A stretch of 64,000 bases of DNA from Rivularia sp. PCC 7116 (GCF_000316665.1 NC_019678.1:6531001-6595000), one strand, 5' to 3'. Positions 26,681 through 35,596 are shown, counted from the first letter of the stretch. The notes: a model not told the origin generated them from the letters alone. A program made the numbers and translations.

Positions 26681-29492
26681 CATCTTCTTTGTACTTCTCG
26701 TTTAATGCAATTGCTTTTTGCAGAGTTTCTACCGCTTCATCAACTTTTCCTTGATAACTATAAGCAATGGCTTTGTTGTAATAAGCGCTAGCATAATTCT
26801 CGTCAATTTCCAAGGCTTTATCGAAGCTAGTTAATGATTCTTCATCTCTTTCTAATTCAATTAAAACATAACCCCGCTTATCATAAGCTTTAGGAGTGGG
26901 ATGCAAGGTAATGGCTTTATCAAAGGAAACTACTGCATCATCGTAACGCTCCAACATTTCTAACGCCATGCCGCGATTCATCCAAGCGGTTGCATTAGTT
27001 GGCTCAACTTCTACGGCTTTATCAAAGGCTTGAAATGCATCTTCATGACGCTGCAATTTACCTAAGATTACACCTTTATCAACCCAAGCTTGATAATAAT
27101 CGGGCTTAATTTTCAACGCTCGATCAAAACCTGCGATCGCGTCTTCGTAACGCTTGATTCTTCCCAAGCTCATTCCCAAGACAAACCACAGCTTTTCGTT
27201 ATCTGGCTGCTTTTTCACGACTTTACCAAAAGCGGAAATTGCACCTTCATAACGCTTCAATTCCATCAAGGCTAAACCGCGATGGTACCAGCTATCGGCA
27301 TCTTGGGGATTAATTTCCAATACTTTGTCAAAACACTGAATCGCATCTTCGTATTGCTGCAATTCCCATAAACTTAAACCTAACTGATACCAAACTTTTT
27401 CGTTTTCTGGCTGTACTTCCAAGGCTTTATTATAAGCGTCGATGGCTGCTTGATAATCTCCGCTTGCAAATAACTCGTCACCTTGAGTAACAAATTCATC
27501 GACATTGACAAATAATTGGGGATGATTTGATTGTAATTTTTCTACCGGTTCTACTACCTTTTCAAGCTTTTGCAAGATTTCGCTCACGGCAGAGGAGGCT
27601 ATTTCGCTGGGTGTAATTTCGGATAGTTTTTGTAGTATCTGCTGCTTCTCAGTTTCTGCATCCGATTGCACTAACTTTAATTGTTCGCTTAAGGTGGATT
27701 CCAATTTATCCAATTTATCTAAACTAGAATCTTTACGAGCGGTAATTTCCGATTGTAAAGCAGCAAGTTGTTCCTGAGCGGTTTTTTCTAATTTTTGCAA
27801 GCTTTCTAAAGTTTGATTTTGCTGAGATTCGATGCCGTTGGTAGAAGTTGAAATTTTGTTGTTGGCTTCTTTTTCTAAATTCTGCAATAATTCGTAAGCG
27901 GAATCCTTACGCACTTGTACTTCAGATTGTAAAAGAGCAAATTTTGCGGTTAAATCAGTTTCCAACTGCGATAAACTTTGTAGGGTTTCTTGCCTTTGCT
28001 CTTGAATTCCCGATTGTGATTCTTGAAGTTTTGCAGCAACGGAAGTTTCTAAATTAACTATATTATTTTGAGTTGAATTAACTTGCTGCTCAATCAAGTT
28101 TTGCGCTTGTTTCAATTCAACACTAATTTCCGAACGCAATTTTTCGAGATTTTGTAGCGTTTCATCCCTATATTGTCCAGCTTTTTCTCTGGCATCGGTT
28201 TCAATATCATCAAGTCGCGGAGCAAAATCGGTTTCTAATTTTTGTAAACTCTGTAAAATAGCATCTCGCTGTTTTTGAGCATCTTGCTGAAGCTGAGATA
28301 ATTGATTGCTGAATTCGGATTCGGTACCGGCAAATCTTTGTAAAGTACCGTCTTTTTGGGTTTGTAAATCGGTATGTAGTTGAGAAACCGTAGAAGCAAA
28401 CTGATTTTCGGAAAGTTTTAAATTCTCGATAATCGCATCCTTCTGACTTTGTACGTGAGTCAAAATCGCCGACAGTTGAGGAGCAAAATTCGCTTCTTGC
28501 TGCTGTAAATTCTGTAAAATTTGCTGTTGCTGGGCTTGAGTCGCCGATTGTAGCTGCTGCAACTCGGTTGTAAAATCGGCTTGCGATTGTTTGATATTTT
28601 GTACTGTTAAATCCTTATGTTGCTGTAAATCCGCTTCCAGAACATTTAATTTAGGTTTAAACTCCGCAGAAAGGCTTTGCAAGGAAACTAAAATTAAATC
28701 TCGCTGCTGCTCCGCAACCGATTGAAGTTCCTTTAACTCGCCGATAAAATCAACCTGCGACTGCTTGAGATTTTCAACCACATCATCCTTCTGCTGCAAA
28801 ACATCCGACTGCAACCCCTGCATTTGGGGAACAAACTCACCACTCAACCTTTCCAAATTTTGAATTATCGCATTACCTTGTTGCTGAGCATTAGCTTGAA
28901 CTTCCGATAGCTTACCAGTAAATTCCGTATCCAACTTATTCAAAGCTTCCCTAAATACAGCAATCTGCGATTCAATTTCCGACAAAGCTTGTTGCTTCGA
29001 CGCAGATAAATCGGAAACTAAAACTGATAAACCTTCTTGCTTGCTACCAATATCTTCACTTAAAACCTTAGCTTCTTGGTTCAACTCATCAACAGTACCT
29101 TCCGCTTCTTCAATGAGTTTTTGTACCTTTTTATTAGCACTAGCAATTTTAGCTTCTAAATCACCCAACTCCTTAAAACGTGCAGTTACTAAATTTGTAA
29201 CTTCCCGAAACACCGCACGTCTTAACAAAAATATAGAAATAATCACCCCAATCATTAATACGACTAAGGTAGCGAGAAATAAACTGAAGAGAAAAGTAGT
29301 TTGTTCAATATATTGATTAGTATTTTGCTGCTGTTGCTCCAACCGTTCAATTTGCTGCTCCGTTGACGCTTGAGCAACAATATAATTATTAGTAGGTTTC
29401 GCAGCCTCTACCCCAACAGACAACAAAAGGGTTGATAACATTATATTGCCGAACGAAACCCAAGCAAATACCTTTGAATTAAAGCCTTTCAC
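26613..29492 (-). CDS. membrane-anchored coiled-coil/TPR protein
   Basis: 959 residues from a GTG start with a GGGAG ribosome site just upstream. A signal-like segment (about 8-30, ending VEAA) and a second strong helix (FLFSLFLATLVVLMIGVIIS, about 67-90) anchor it. Residues about 100-640 are a long coiled coil built partly of 29-residue units (QKQRDAILQSLQKLETDF pattern). Residues about 655-940 hold seven or so TPR motifs (AIDAYNKALEVQPENEKVWY pattern). Such a rod with a TPR tip suits a scaffold for a membrane-associated assembly; partners are unknown. The coding strand is locally very Gln-rich. The end of the gene is duplicated at 22961-23025. Confidence 0.85.
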   Translation of the reverse strand: MKGFNSKVFAWVSFGNIMLSTLLLSVGVEAAKPTNNYIVAQASTEQQIERLEQQQQNTNQYIEQTTFLFSLFLATLVVLMIGVIISIFLLRRAVFREVTNLVTARFKELGDLEAKIASANKKVQKLIEEAEGTVDELNQEAKVLSEDIGSKQEGLSVLVSDLSASKQQALSEIESQIAVFREALNKLDTEFTGKLSEVQANAQQQGNAIIQNLERLSGEFVPQMQGLQSDVLQQKDDVVENLKQSQVDFIGELKELQSVAEQQRDLILVSLQSLSAEFKPKLNVLEADLQQHKDLTVQNIKQSQADFTTELQQLQSATQAQQQQILQNLQQQEANFAPQLSAILTHVQSQKDAIIENLKLSENQFASTVSQLHTDLQTQKDGTLQRFAGTESEFSNQLSQLQQDAQKQRDAILQSLQKLETDFAPRLDDIETDAREKAGQYRDETLQNLEKLRSEISVELKQAQNLIEQQVNSTQNNIVNLETSVAAKLQESQSGIQEQRQETLQSLSQLETDLTAKFALLQSEVQVRKDSAYELLQNLEKEANNKISTSTNGIESQQNQTLESLQKLEKTAQEQLAALQSEITARKDSSLDKLDKLESTLSEQLKLVQSDAETEKQQILQKLSEITPSEIASSAVSEILQKLEKVVEPVEKLQSNHPQLFVNVDEFVTQGDELFASGDYQAAIDAYNKALEVQPENEKVWYQLGLSLWELQQYEDAIQCFDKVLEINPQDADSWYHRGLALMELKRYEGAISAFGKVVKKQPDNEKLWFVLGMSLGRIKRYEDAIAGFDRALKIKPDYYQAWVDKGVILGKLQRHEDAFQAFDKAVEVEPTNATAWMNRGMALEMLERYDDAVVSFDKAITLHPTPKAYDKRGYVLIELERDEESLTSFDKALEIDENYASAYYNKAIAYSYQGKVDEAVETLQKAIALNEKYKEDAVNDPDFEAIAEDDKFKELVNG

Positions 29493-29845
29493 AACTCCCT
29501 TCCCTTGTCTGTTGGTAATTAGTTAACGCCTATATGATAGCGGGTTTTGACTGTTGTGTGGGAATTGGGGATTGGGCATGGGGCATTGGGGATTGGGCAC
29601 GGAAAAATAATTGTAGGGTGTGTGACGCTTCGATAATTTTTGTTGGTGGTTACAAAGTAGTTAATAGCGTCACGCACCATCTTTGGGTTTTGGGGATATT
29701 TTAAAGTGGTTGATGGGAGTGCGATCGCATTCTAAAAAATGCTTCTTAGGTTCGTAGTTGCGCTACTCTGCGAGAAAGCTTTGCTTACAGCGCCAATCAA
29801 TATTGATGTCAAAGCGCTACTATAAACATATTTTGCGATTATCTT
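29493..29845. other. intergenic region with dispersed repeats
   Basis: No gene. It holds a GGGGATT-type heptamer run (29562-29600), a palindromic ggtgtgtgacgc...gcgtcacgcacc unit (about 29616-29678) like the one at 63523-63590, and a tagttgcgctactctgcg patch. These explain most of the interval. Confidence 0.65.
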
Positions 29846-30115
29846 TTAACTTTCTTTCTCTTCAACCAAAATCTTATCAAGTCTATCATTAGCATCTTTA
29901 GCAAGCTGAGTACATCGTACACCTGAAACCAAACCAACAGCAGTAATTACAGTTCCTTGTGGAACCTTATTTGATAAAAATATTCCCGCACCTACTAAAC
30001 TTATAAAGAAAGTCACGGTAGTTGCAACAATCGCAAGGTTAAAGCTGTAACGTGATTGGCGTAAGCGCTCTTGAGTAATGCTTAATTCTATTGAAGATTG
30101 AGATTGAAAGTTCAT
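29846..30115 (-). CDS. two-helix membrane protein of the cyanobacterial TRADD-N-associated type
   Basis: 89 residues. An amphipathic N-terminus (ITQERLRQSRYSFNLAI) leads into helix 1 (VATTVTFFISLVGAGIFLS); the short KVPQG loop leads into helix 2 (TVITAVGLVSGV), followed by the conserved CTQLAKDANDRLDKIL tail. The pattern matches the Pfam family I recall as CyanoTRADDas_TM, described as a membrane partner of TRADD-N proteins. It is divergent from, and 157 bp away from, just such a protein. By analogy with other conflict systems, it may be a membrane effector that oligomerises when its partner senses a threat; this is inference. Confidence 0.8.
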   Translation of the reverse strand: MNFQSQSSIELSITQERLRQSRYSFNLAIVATTVTFFISLVGAGIFLSNKVPQGTVITAVGLVSGVRCTQLAKDANDRLDKILVEEKES

Positions 30116-30199
30116 TGATTAAACCGTGTTGACTACATCTCTAATATCACTCCGTTAAATCAAGATATTGACTGCTCAATGATTGTCTTGTAAACAACT

Positions 30200-30232
30200 T
30201 ATGATTTACGTATGATTGCTTTATGACCACGT
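30200..30232 (+). promoter_or_regulatory. three 11-bp iterons in the TRADD-N divergent promoter
   Basis: TATGA recurs at 30200, 30211 and 30222, exactly 11 bp apart (TATGATTTACG, TATGATTGCTT, TATGACCACG). The repeats would lie on one DNA face. They sit 41 bp before the start codon of the HTH-TRADD-N gene, whose own HTH could bind them. Confidence 0.6.
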
Positions 30233-30272
30233 TTTGATTGTGTAACTAATTACGATAGATAGCTGCAATATT

Positions 30273-31736
30273 ATGACAGACCTTAACCTCAACGGCAGAA
30301 AAAAGCAGAAAATAACTTATACTGCCTCTAATGAAGGTATAGAAGAAGCAGAGAGGGCTTTAAAAAGGCTAGGGTTTGAGTCAAAAAGTAATTTTGCAAA
30401 GTCACAATTAATATCTCGCACTACAGTTACAAAATTTTTTAATCATCAACCAATTCAGCTTGATTCTTTTAAAAGAATATGCGATGCATTAACATTAGAA
30501 TGGGGAGAAATCGCGGAATTACGAGAAAAAAAGCAATTAGAATCCTTTGAAAAAACTGCTTGCAGTGGCTCAATGATTAATAAAGAGGTGGAAGTAGAAA
30601 TGACTAGCCGCCGTCAAGTAACTGTGATAGATAAAAAAAGTGAAACAATTAAAGTTCAAATTACATTAGAAGGTGATATTAATTCAGTTAGTAATTTTAA
30701 AATTCTCGAATTAATTTTACGAGAACATTCGGGAGACACTATAAAAGTTATTGATATTCAAGAAGGCAGTATCAAGTTAACTATAGAAGGTTCTCAACAA
30801 GATATTGAAAGGCTTGTAGAGCGCATACAATCGGGAGAAATAACGGAAGTAAATGGCTTTCCTGTTACAAACTTTCAAATTTTGGGCGAAAGTTCAGGCG
30901 ATCGCCTAAGTAACGAAGCAGTAGACAAATGGAGTTTGGTACAAGAAATAGTCACTCAGCCAATTCAAGAACGAGATTTGAGAGGTATTGATTTGAGTGA
31001 TGCAGACCTTAGTGGTGCCGATTTAAGCTATGCCGATTTAAGCTATGCCGATCTTAGTGGCGCAGACCTTAGTGGCGCAGACTTAACCTTTACCGACCTG
31101 AAGGCTAGCCGCTTAAGCAGTGCGAACTTGAACGGTACAGACTTAAGTGGTGCCAATTTAATATTTATCGACCTCAGTGGTGCCGATTTAAGCTATGCCG
31201 ATTTAAGCTATGCCGAACTAAATAATGCATTCCTAAGTGGGGCTAATTTAAGTAGTGCCGACCTAAGTGCTGTTGACCTAAGTTATGCCGATCTCAATGA
31301 TGCTGATTTGAGTGATGCCGACTTGAGTGCTGCTAACTTAAAGGGTACAAAAATTAATAACAAAACAAAGCTTGATAATAAATGGTTTCTTGTCTGGACA
31401 ATTGTAAATTTTGATGCTGTATTTCAAAACTTAAGAAATGTTGACCTGAGAAGTGCTGACTTGAGAAATACCAATTTGAGTAATGTAGATTTAAGCGGTG
31501 CCTTCCTAGAAAATGCTGACTTAAGTGGTGCAAATTTAAGTGATGCTGATTTGAGTAATGCTAACTTAATTGGAGCAAAAATGAGCGGCACTAATCTTAG
31601 CAGAGTAAAAGTAAAGGGCGCTATCTTCGGAGATAATATTGACCTTCCTAAAGATATGGAATGCGATCTGGAGAACGGAGGCGCTATTTTTAACGATTCT
31701 CCAGGCGATCGCTCTGGAGCCTTGGCTCGCTATTAG
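30273..31736 (+). CDS. HTH - TRADD-N - pentapeptide repeat protein
   Basis: 487 residues. Residues 15-85 form a helix-turn-helix module (FAKSQLISRTTVTKFFNHQP) like that heading the NB-ARC protein at 43690. Residues about 125-205 (IKVQITLEGD; DIQEGSIKLTIEGS; GEITEVNGFPV) fit the TRADD-N domain described in bacterial conflict systems. From about 234 on there are pentapeptide repeats of A(D/N)LSG type, interrupted at about 350-385 by a conserved TKLDNKWFLVW segment. Pentapeptide repeats form a right-handed quadrilateral beta-helix, probably a binding surface. The protein is likely cytosolic and works with the divergent two-helix membrane protein. Sensor and scaffold roles are inferred. Confidence 0.78.
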   Translation: MTDLNLNGRKKQKITYTASNEGIEEAERALKRLGFESKSNFAKSQLISRTTVTKFFNHQPIQLDSFKRICDALTLEWGEIAELREKKQLESFEKTACSGSMINKEVEVEMTSRRQVTVIDKKSETIKVQITLEGDINSVSNFKILELILREHSGDTIKVIDIQEGSIKLTIEGSQQDIERLVERIQSGEITEVNGFPVTNFQILGESSGDRLSNEAVDKWSLVQEIVTQPIQERDLRGIDLSDADLSGADLSYADLSYADLSGADLSGADLTFTDLKASRLSSANLNGTDLSGANLIFIDLSGADLSYADLSYAELNNAFLSGANLSSADLSAVDLSYADLNDADLSDADLSAANLKGTKINNKTKLDNKWFLVWTIVNFDAVFQNLRNVDLRSADLRNTNLSNVDLSGAFLENADLSGANLSDADLSNANLIGAKMSGTNLSRVKVKGAIFGDNIDLPKDMECDLENGGAIFNDSPGDRSGALARY

Positions 31737-32629
31737 GATTGCTGTCCTTGCTCTTCCTGATATTTCTTCATTGCCGCATCAAACGCAGCGATAATCTCAT
31801 AACCCGAAAGGCGATCGCCCTGCCATACCTGAGCAAAAATTTCCATCCCGCAACGGCTAATAAGACCTTCATCTGGGTCATCAGGATGTTCGGGGTGAGG
31901 TTTCAATTCGTTTTCTCCGCCAGCAGCACAGATTAAATCAAGCATTATCTTATGAGTTGGTTGTGAACTATCCAAATCGTCAGGTTTTTCCATCGCGTCT
32001 ATAATTCCCTGAATTCTATCTGGATGGGCTTGTGCTACATAGTTGAGTAGGATAGGAAATAGTTCAATCTGGGTTCTATCTTCAAATCCGCTTGCCATCA
32101 CAGCCAAGTATGCAGCAGCTTCAGTATCAGTCAAGGTTGTTAAGCGAGTACTTACTCGTTGTTGCAACCGCTCAAGGAATGGCACACCTAAATGTTTTTC
32201 TAAAGCATCTAAGGCACTAGGCATTGTGGCTACTTTCAATTCTGTCCGAGCTTTGGCTCTAAAATCTTCTGGAACATCAGCCAAAAGTGCTTCGGTGGCA
32301 TTGTCACTAAGTATGATTCCTCCTTGCGGATGAACGCTGAAATCTTTGCCTGGTGTGTACCCCTTTTCAACAAGCACTTGATAAAGAGTCTTTGATGCTT
32401 CTTGCATCATGCGCTCGTACCCTGACTGACCTAACATAGTTTTATAACACCACTTAAAATCCTCTGACGGTAGCGTAGGCAAAACTTCATTGATTACTAA
32501 ATCTGTTGTGCGCTCTGCTCCCAATTTTAAACACAGTTTTCTTATAAACTTTTCATACGCTTCTGAATTATGACTACTGATTATCTTGGTAATCAGACGT
32601 TTTTCTTTTTGAAATCCGAATCCTTTCAT
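31733..32629 (-). CDS. conserved hypothetical protein, mostly helical
   Basis: 298 residues; family not recognised. No signal or membrane segment. The N-terminal 100 residues are basic and helical, the middle carries VHPQGGIILSDNATEALL, and the C-terminus is rich in His/Pro/Asp (LKPHPEHPDDPDEG) before a short helix. Its last 4 bases overlap the end of the convergent TRADD-N gene, so transcription of one could affect the other. Position in a conflict-gene cluster suggests, but does not prove, a link. Confidence 0.65.
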   Translation of the reverse strand: MKGFGFQKEKRLITKIISSHNSEAYEKFIRKLCLKLGAERTTDLVINEVLPTLPSEDFKWCYKTMLGQSGYERMMQEASKTLYQVLVEKGYTPGKDFSVHPQGGIILSDNATEALLADVPEDFRAKARTELKVATMPSALDALEKHLGVPFLERLQQRVSTRLTTLTDTEAAAYLAVMASGFEDRTQIELFPILLNYVAQAHPDRIQGIIDAMEKPDDLDSSQPTHKIMLDLICAAGGENELKPHPEHPDDPDEGLISRCGMEIFAQVWQGDRLSGYEIIAAFDAAMKKYQEEQGQQS

Positions 32630-32943
32630 TTTATAAATTTTGATTAAGGTTCATTAGCAAAATCAAATACGTTGTTAGTTATTGTTGCGAGACTTACTTT
32701 TTTGATTTGTTAAGTTGCCCATAAATAATAAAACGTGAATCGAAATTTTGCACTGGGTAAGGAGAAAAATCTATAAGTGAAGTTGCTCTAATTATCGAGA
32801 TTAGAGAAGCTACAACAATAATTAAGATAATTAGGATAGTTTATACATTCTTGTTTCCCACCAAAGAAACATTATAAAGTTGAGATAACCATGAGTCTTA
32901 TATAAGTGGAGAATATAAAAAAATCAAACTGCGAGGAATCCAC
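32630..32943. other. intergenic region between the hypothetical gene and the toxin gene
   Basis: 314 AT-rich bases. I see no ORF, hairpin or RNA gene. The promoter of the minus-strand hypothetical gene should lie in its left part. Confidence 0.5.
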
Positions 32944-33282
32944 TTAATCCTCTACTTCCGGTTCACCAATTGTCTGCTGTGACGCATGACGAATATGAAG
33001 AATTCTCACAGTTGCGGCTGGCTGCTCATCAAGAATCGTAAATAGAATCCGGTAAGTTTGTTTTCCTTGTCCGTAGAGAAGTTGACGAATTTCTTGGCTA
33101 AAAAAGGCATCTTCACGAGCGATCGCACAGCGCCGAGGCATTTCTTGAAGAGAAACGATGGCGTTAATCAGCCCTTGGTACCAAATTTGGGCGCGTTCGG
33201 CCGTGGTAAACTGAGAAAAATTTAAAAATGCTGCGTCGGCTTCAGCTTTGGCGATGCTAGAAAAATCAATGCGGTATGTCAT
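32944..33282 (-). CDS. RelE/ParE-type toxin
   Basis: 112 residues with the ParE/RelE outline: helices AKAEADAAFLNFSQFTTAERAQ interrupted in the family way, then strands QGKQTYRILFTI and ATVRILHIRHAS. RelE members cut mRNA on the ribosome and ParE members poison gyrase; the sequence does not tell which. It overlaps the upstream antitoxin gene by 4 bases (ATGA), the usual coupling in type II modules. Confidence 0.85.
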   Translation of the reverse strand: MTYRIDFSSIAKAEADAAFLNFSQFTTAERAQIWYQGLINAIVSLQEMPRRCAIAREDAFFSQEIRQLLYGQGKQTYRILFTILDEQPAATVRILHIRHASQQTIGEPEVED

Positions 33283-33533
33283 GCTTCAAGAGACAATCCA
33301 TATTTTTGATTTTGCTCGGCAATAAAATCCTCTAAACTCGAAGATTGTCCTTGCTCAAAATCATCAAGCCCGCGTTGAATTCCTTTCAAAGCCTCGAAAA
33401 AATCTTGGTCGTCTAAACTCAGCCCCAAAGCCAGAACAAAGAGTGCCATTTGCGAAATATCTTGTCCAGTACTTTCAGCACGCTGTCGCAACAGTGCCTC
33501 AATTTTCGGTGGCAGATCGAGCGTAATGGACAT
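33279..33533 (-). CDS. antitoxin of the RelE/ParE module
   Basis: 84 residues. A ribbon-helix-helix-like N-terminus (MSITLDLPPKIEALLRQRA) should bind the operon's own promoter; the acidic C-terminus (EALKGIQRGLDDFEQGQSS) should wrap and neutralise the toxin. First gene of the pair, ending in an ATGA overlap with the toxin start. Confidence 0.82.
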   Translation of the reverse strand: MSITLDLPPKIEALLRQRAESTGQDISQMALFVLALGLSLDDQDFFEALKGIQRGLDDFEQGQSSSLEDFIAEQNQKYGLSLEA

Positions 33534-33743
33534 TGTTGATTTTCTCTGTGGGATACTGGTTTTATTATAGCGAAAGTGTCAGAAACACCAGTTGTAGGTT
33601 AGATTATGCCCTATGTCTTATCGGACACGCTGCGAAGACGGTTTCTCAACCTACTAACTAAAATCCATTTTTTACAATCAAAAATTTAGCTCGTGTAATA
33701 AGTCTATATACACCCATCGTCTTAAACAAATTTAATTCCTTAA

Positions 33744-33771
33744 AAACCCGGTTTTTCAAAAAACCGGGTTT
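33744..33771. repeat. CCCGG palindrome hairpin
   Basis: Stem AAACCCGGTTTTT / AAAAACCGGGTTT with a 2-base loop. It lies upstream of the antitoxin gene and is not at the 3' end of any recognised gene, so it is probably a dispersed palindrome related in style to the one at 13946 rather than a dedicated terminator. Confidence 0.6.
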
Positions 33772-33937
33772 GTTAATCATCCAAATCGGAACTTATGAAA
33801 ACCATATTTCAAAAATCCACACCCCGAACAAAATACTAAATACAAACCGTGCAATCTAGAGCGTCAATTTGATCGAGTCACAAACTATGAGTATTTATCA
33901 CTAATAGTTAAAGCACAACATAATTGGATTAGTTAAA

Positions 33938-34084
33938 ATGCTTCAAATATTTAGCTTATTCCTGGAAAAAATTGGCAATATCAAAGAGCAGAAACATGAA
34001 GGTATGGCAGCAGTTGTTGCTTATTTAATGTTTACTTCTTATTGCCTCACACTGATAGCACTAATAGTCATCATCGCATTGTAA
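33938..34084 (+). CDS. possible 48-residue single-pass membrane protein
   Basis: ATG at 33938 opens a 48-codon frame. The N-terminus MLQIFSLFLEKIGNIKEQKH is amphipathic, and the second half VVAYLMFTSYCLTLIALIVI is one strong transmembrane helix. No good ribosome-binding site precedes it. The composition differs from random AT-rich translation in its long hydrophobic stretch. It may be a small toxin or a regulator, or a chance ORF. Confidence 0.4.
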   Translation: MLQIFSLFLEKIGNIKEQKHEGMAAVVAYLMFTSYCLTLIALIVIIAL

Positions 34085-34159
34085 TAATTCATCCGAATAA
34101 TTGATAGAGCGCAATCAATAAACGCTCTACCAATTAAAAACTTGCCTTCTCGAATGCTT

Positions 34160-34474
34160 TCACGAAGTAATTTTATCAGCCTCTGGTTTTTCCAGTACAA
34201 TACGCTCTTTTAAATTAGCTTGATGATTTTTACATGCAGTTTCATCAATGATATTAAACTTATGACCAATAAAATGGTCGGCTTCACCAATGAGAAAGTC
34301 AATTACTTCATCACCTATCGCAATTTCGAGTATTTTCGACATTTGCTCAGACTGCTCTTCCGATAAAGTTTTTAGAGCCGCTAAATAGCAATATTCTTGA
34401 ATAATTTGTTTTTGCTTGCGAGTTAAAGGTAGTTTTTGACTATTCATTAATTTTATCTTTGATAAATCAATCAT
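34160..34474 (-). CDS. hypothetical small protein
   Basis: 104 residues; not recognised. Predicted mostly helical, acidic in the middle (LSEEQSEQMSKILEIAI, GDEVIDFLIGEADHFIG), with a charged C-terminus. No membrane segment. A second Met (residue 10) is a possible start. It is divergent from the ECF-like sigma factor at 34777 with a 302-bp gap containing inverted repeats, so the two may be co-regulated; an anti-sigma role is conceivable but unsupported by motifs. Confidence 0.6.
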   Translation of the reverse strand: MIDLSKIKLMNSQKLPLTRKQKQIIQEYCYLAALKTLSEEQSEQMSKILEIAIGDEVIDFLIGEADHFIGHKFNIIDETACKNHQANLKERIVLEKPEADKITS

Positions 34475-34617
34475 TTTTTAGCTCCTCACCAAATTCTGTT
34501 CAGACTTACACCGTCTAATAAGTAACGACTTATTTACAAAGTGCAGTATCTTAATGGTAAAAAAATAGAACATATTTGGTTCTATTTAACCTCCTAATAA
34601 GTGTGAATAAATAAGGC

Positions 34618-34687
34618 TTTTGTGACTATCTCTATTTAGTGATGTACTAGTAGTTTTTGTGACTCTAATTAAGTAAATGTCACAAAA
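34618..34687 (+). promoter_or_regulatory. three TTTTGTGAC half-sites upstream of the ECF-like gene
   Basis: TTTTGTGAC lies at 34618-34626 and 34655-34663, and its inverse GTCACAAAA at 34679-34687. The second and third form a perfect 9-bp inverted repeat with a 15-base spacer; the first is a direct copy 37 bp upstream. They sit 90-160 bp before the start codon. GTGA/TCAC halves recall CRP/FNR-type sites, but the 15-base gap is too wide for those, so the binding protein is unknown. Confidence 0.6.
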
Positions 34688-34776
34688 TCTTTATTTTTTA
34701 CACTAAAAGGTACAGTTAATTGATGCAGTATGAATAAAAGCTCAATTGTGCCTTATTTACTCAACTGGAGGATTGG

Positions 34777-35349
34777 ATGGTAATCTATAATTCTCGCCAA
34801 GCATTTGATGCAGAGTTTGAGACGCTGCTGTTTCCTGGTAGTTCTTCTGCTCATTCAATGCTGGGTTTTATCCTACGTAGCCTTGCTCAGTTTAACCTAT
34901 CACGTAGTTTTACTGTCACTGAAATCCTAATCGAAGCATATGTACGTGGTGTGAAACAAATTGAGAAAGGAGAATACATTGAAAACCCTATTCCCTGGAT
35001 TAGATCCACATCTTACAACATAATTCGAGAATATAGCAGACAACGTAATAGAATTTGTCAACTCGAAGAAGAAAGAATAGAACCTCCTACAGATTGCAGT
35101 CTACTTGATTTTAAGGACGTTAACGAAGATTTAGAAAGGGTATTATTAGCATTTGAAAAATTAGATGAAGAGGAAAAAGAAATTCTGAGATTAAAAATAA
35201 TAGAAAAATTAAAATGGAAAGAAATTATTCAAGTTCTAGAAGACAGGGGTATTAGATTTAAAAACGAAGCAGCATTGAGAAAGCGTAAGGAAAGAGCTTT
35301 AAAACATCTTCGCGAAATTTATCATTCACTCTATCCTCAGAATGTTTAG
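34777..35349 (+). CDS. ECF-like sigma-70 family protein
   Basis: 190 residues. The first two-thirds resemble sigma region 2 (FTVTEILIEAYVRGVKQIEK, PIPWIRSTSYNIIREYSRQR); the C-terminal part resembles region 4 (LDEEEKEILRLKIIEKLKWK, ALRKRKERALKHLREIY). The sequence is diverged from housekeeping ECF factors, so DNA recognition may be specialised. A GGAGG ribosome site precedes ATG. No anti-sigma gene is obvious nearby. It probably redirects RNA polymerase to a small set of promoters, perhaps including its own. Confidence 0.75.
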   Translation: MVIYNSRQAFDAEFETLLFPGSSSAHSMLGFILRSLAQFNLSRSFTVTEILIEAYVRGVKQIEKGEYIENPIPWIRSTSYNIIREYSRQRNRICQLEEERIEPPTDCSLLDFKDVNEDLERVLLAFEKLDEEEKEILRLKIIEKLKWKEIIQVLEDRGIRFKNEAALRKRKERALKHLREIYHSLYPQNV

Positions 35350-35596
35350 CCTTTATTTCACCCATTCCTGACAAGTTAACGTTATACGTTTACAGCCTTA
35401 ACTCGTCACGAATGCTGGTGTTGATTTGCTAAAAATAATTTTTTAGTAGACTATCATTTCAGAAGATATACCAAAAGCTTGTTAGGCAAACACTTTGGGT
35501 TATCGTCATACCTTTCTAGATGTAATTACAGCAATCAAAATAAACAATATTTCGCTTGGTGTTGCAAGCGATTCAAATAAACTTGACTAGAAAAAA

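Noticed and set aside
29041..29316. Plus-strand ORF inside the coiled-coil gene
   Set aside because: Antisense shadow of the 959-residue gene, whose TPRs are clear.
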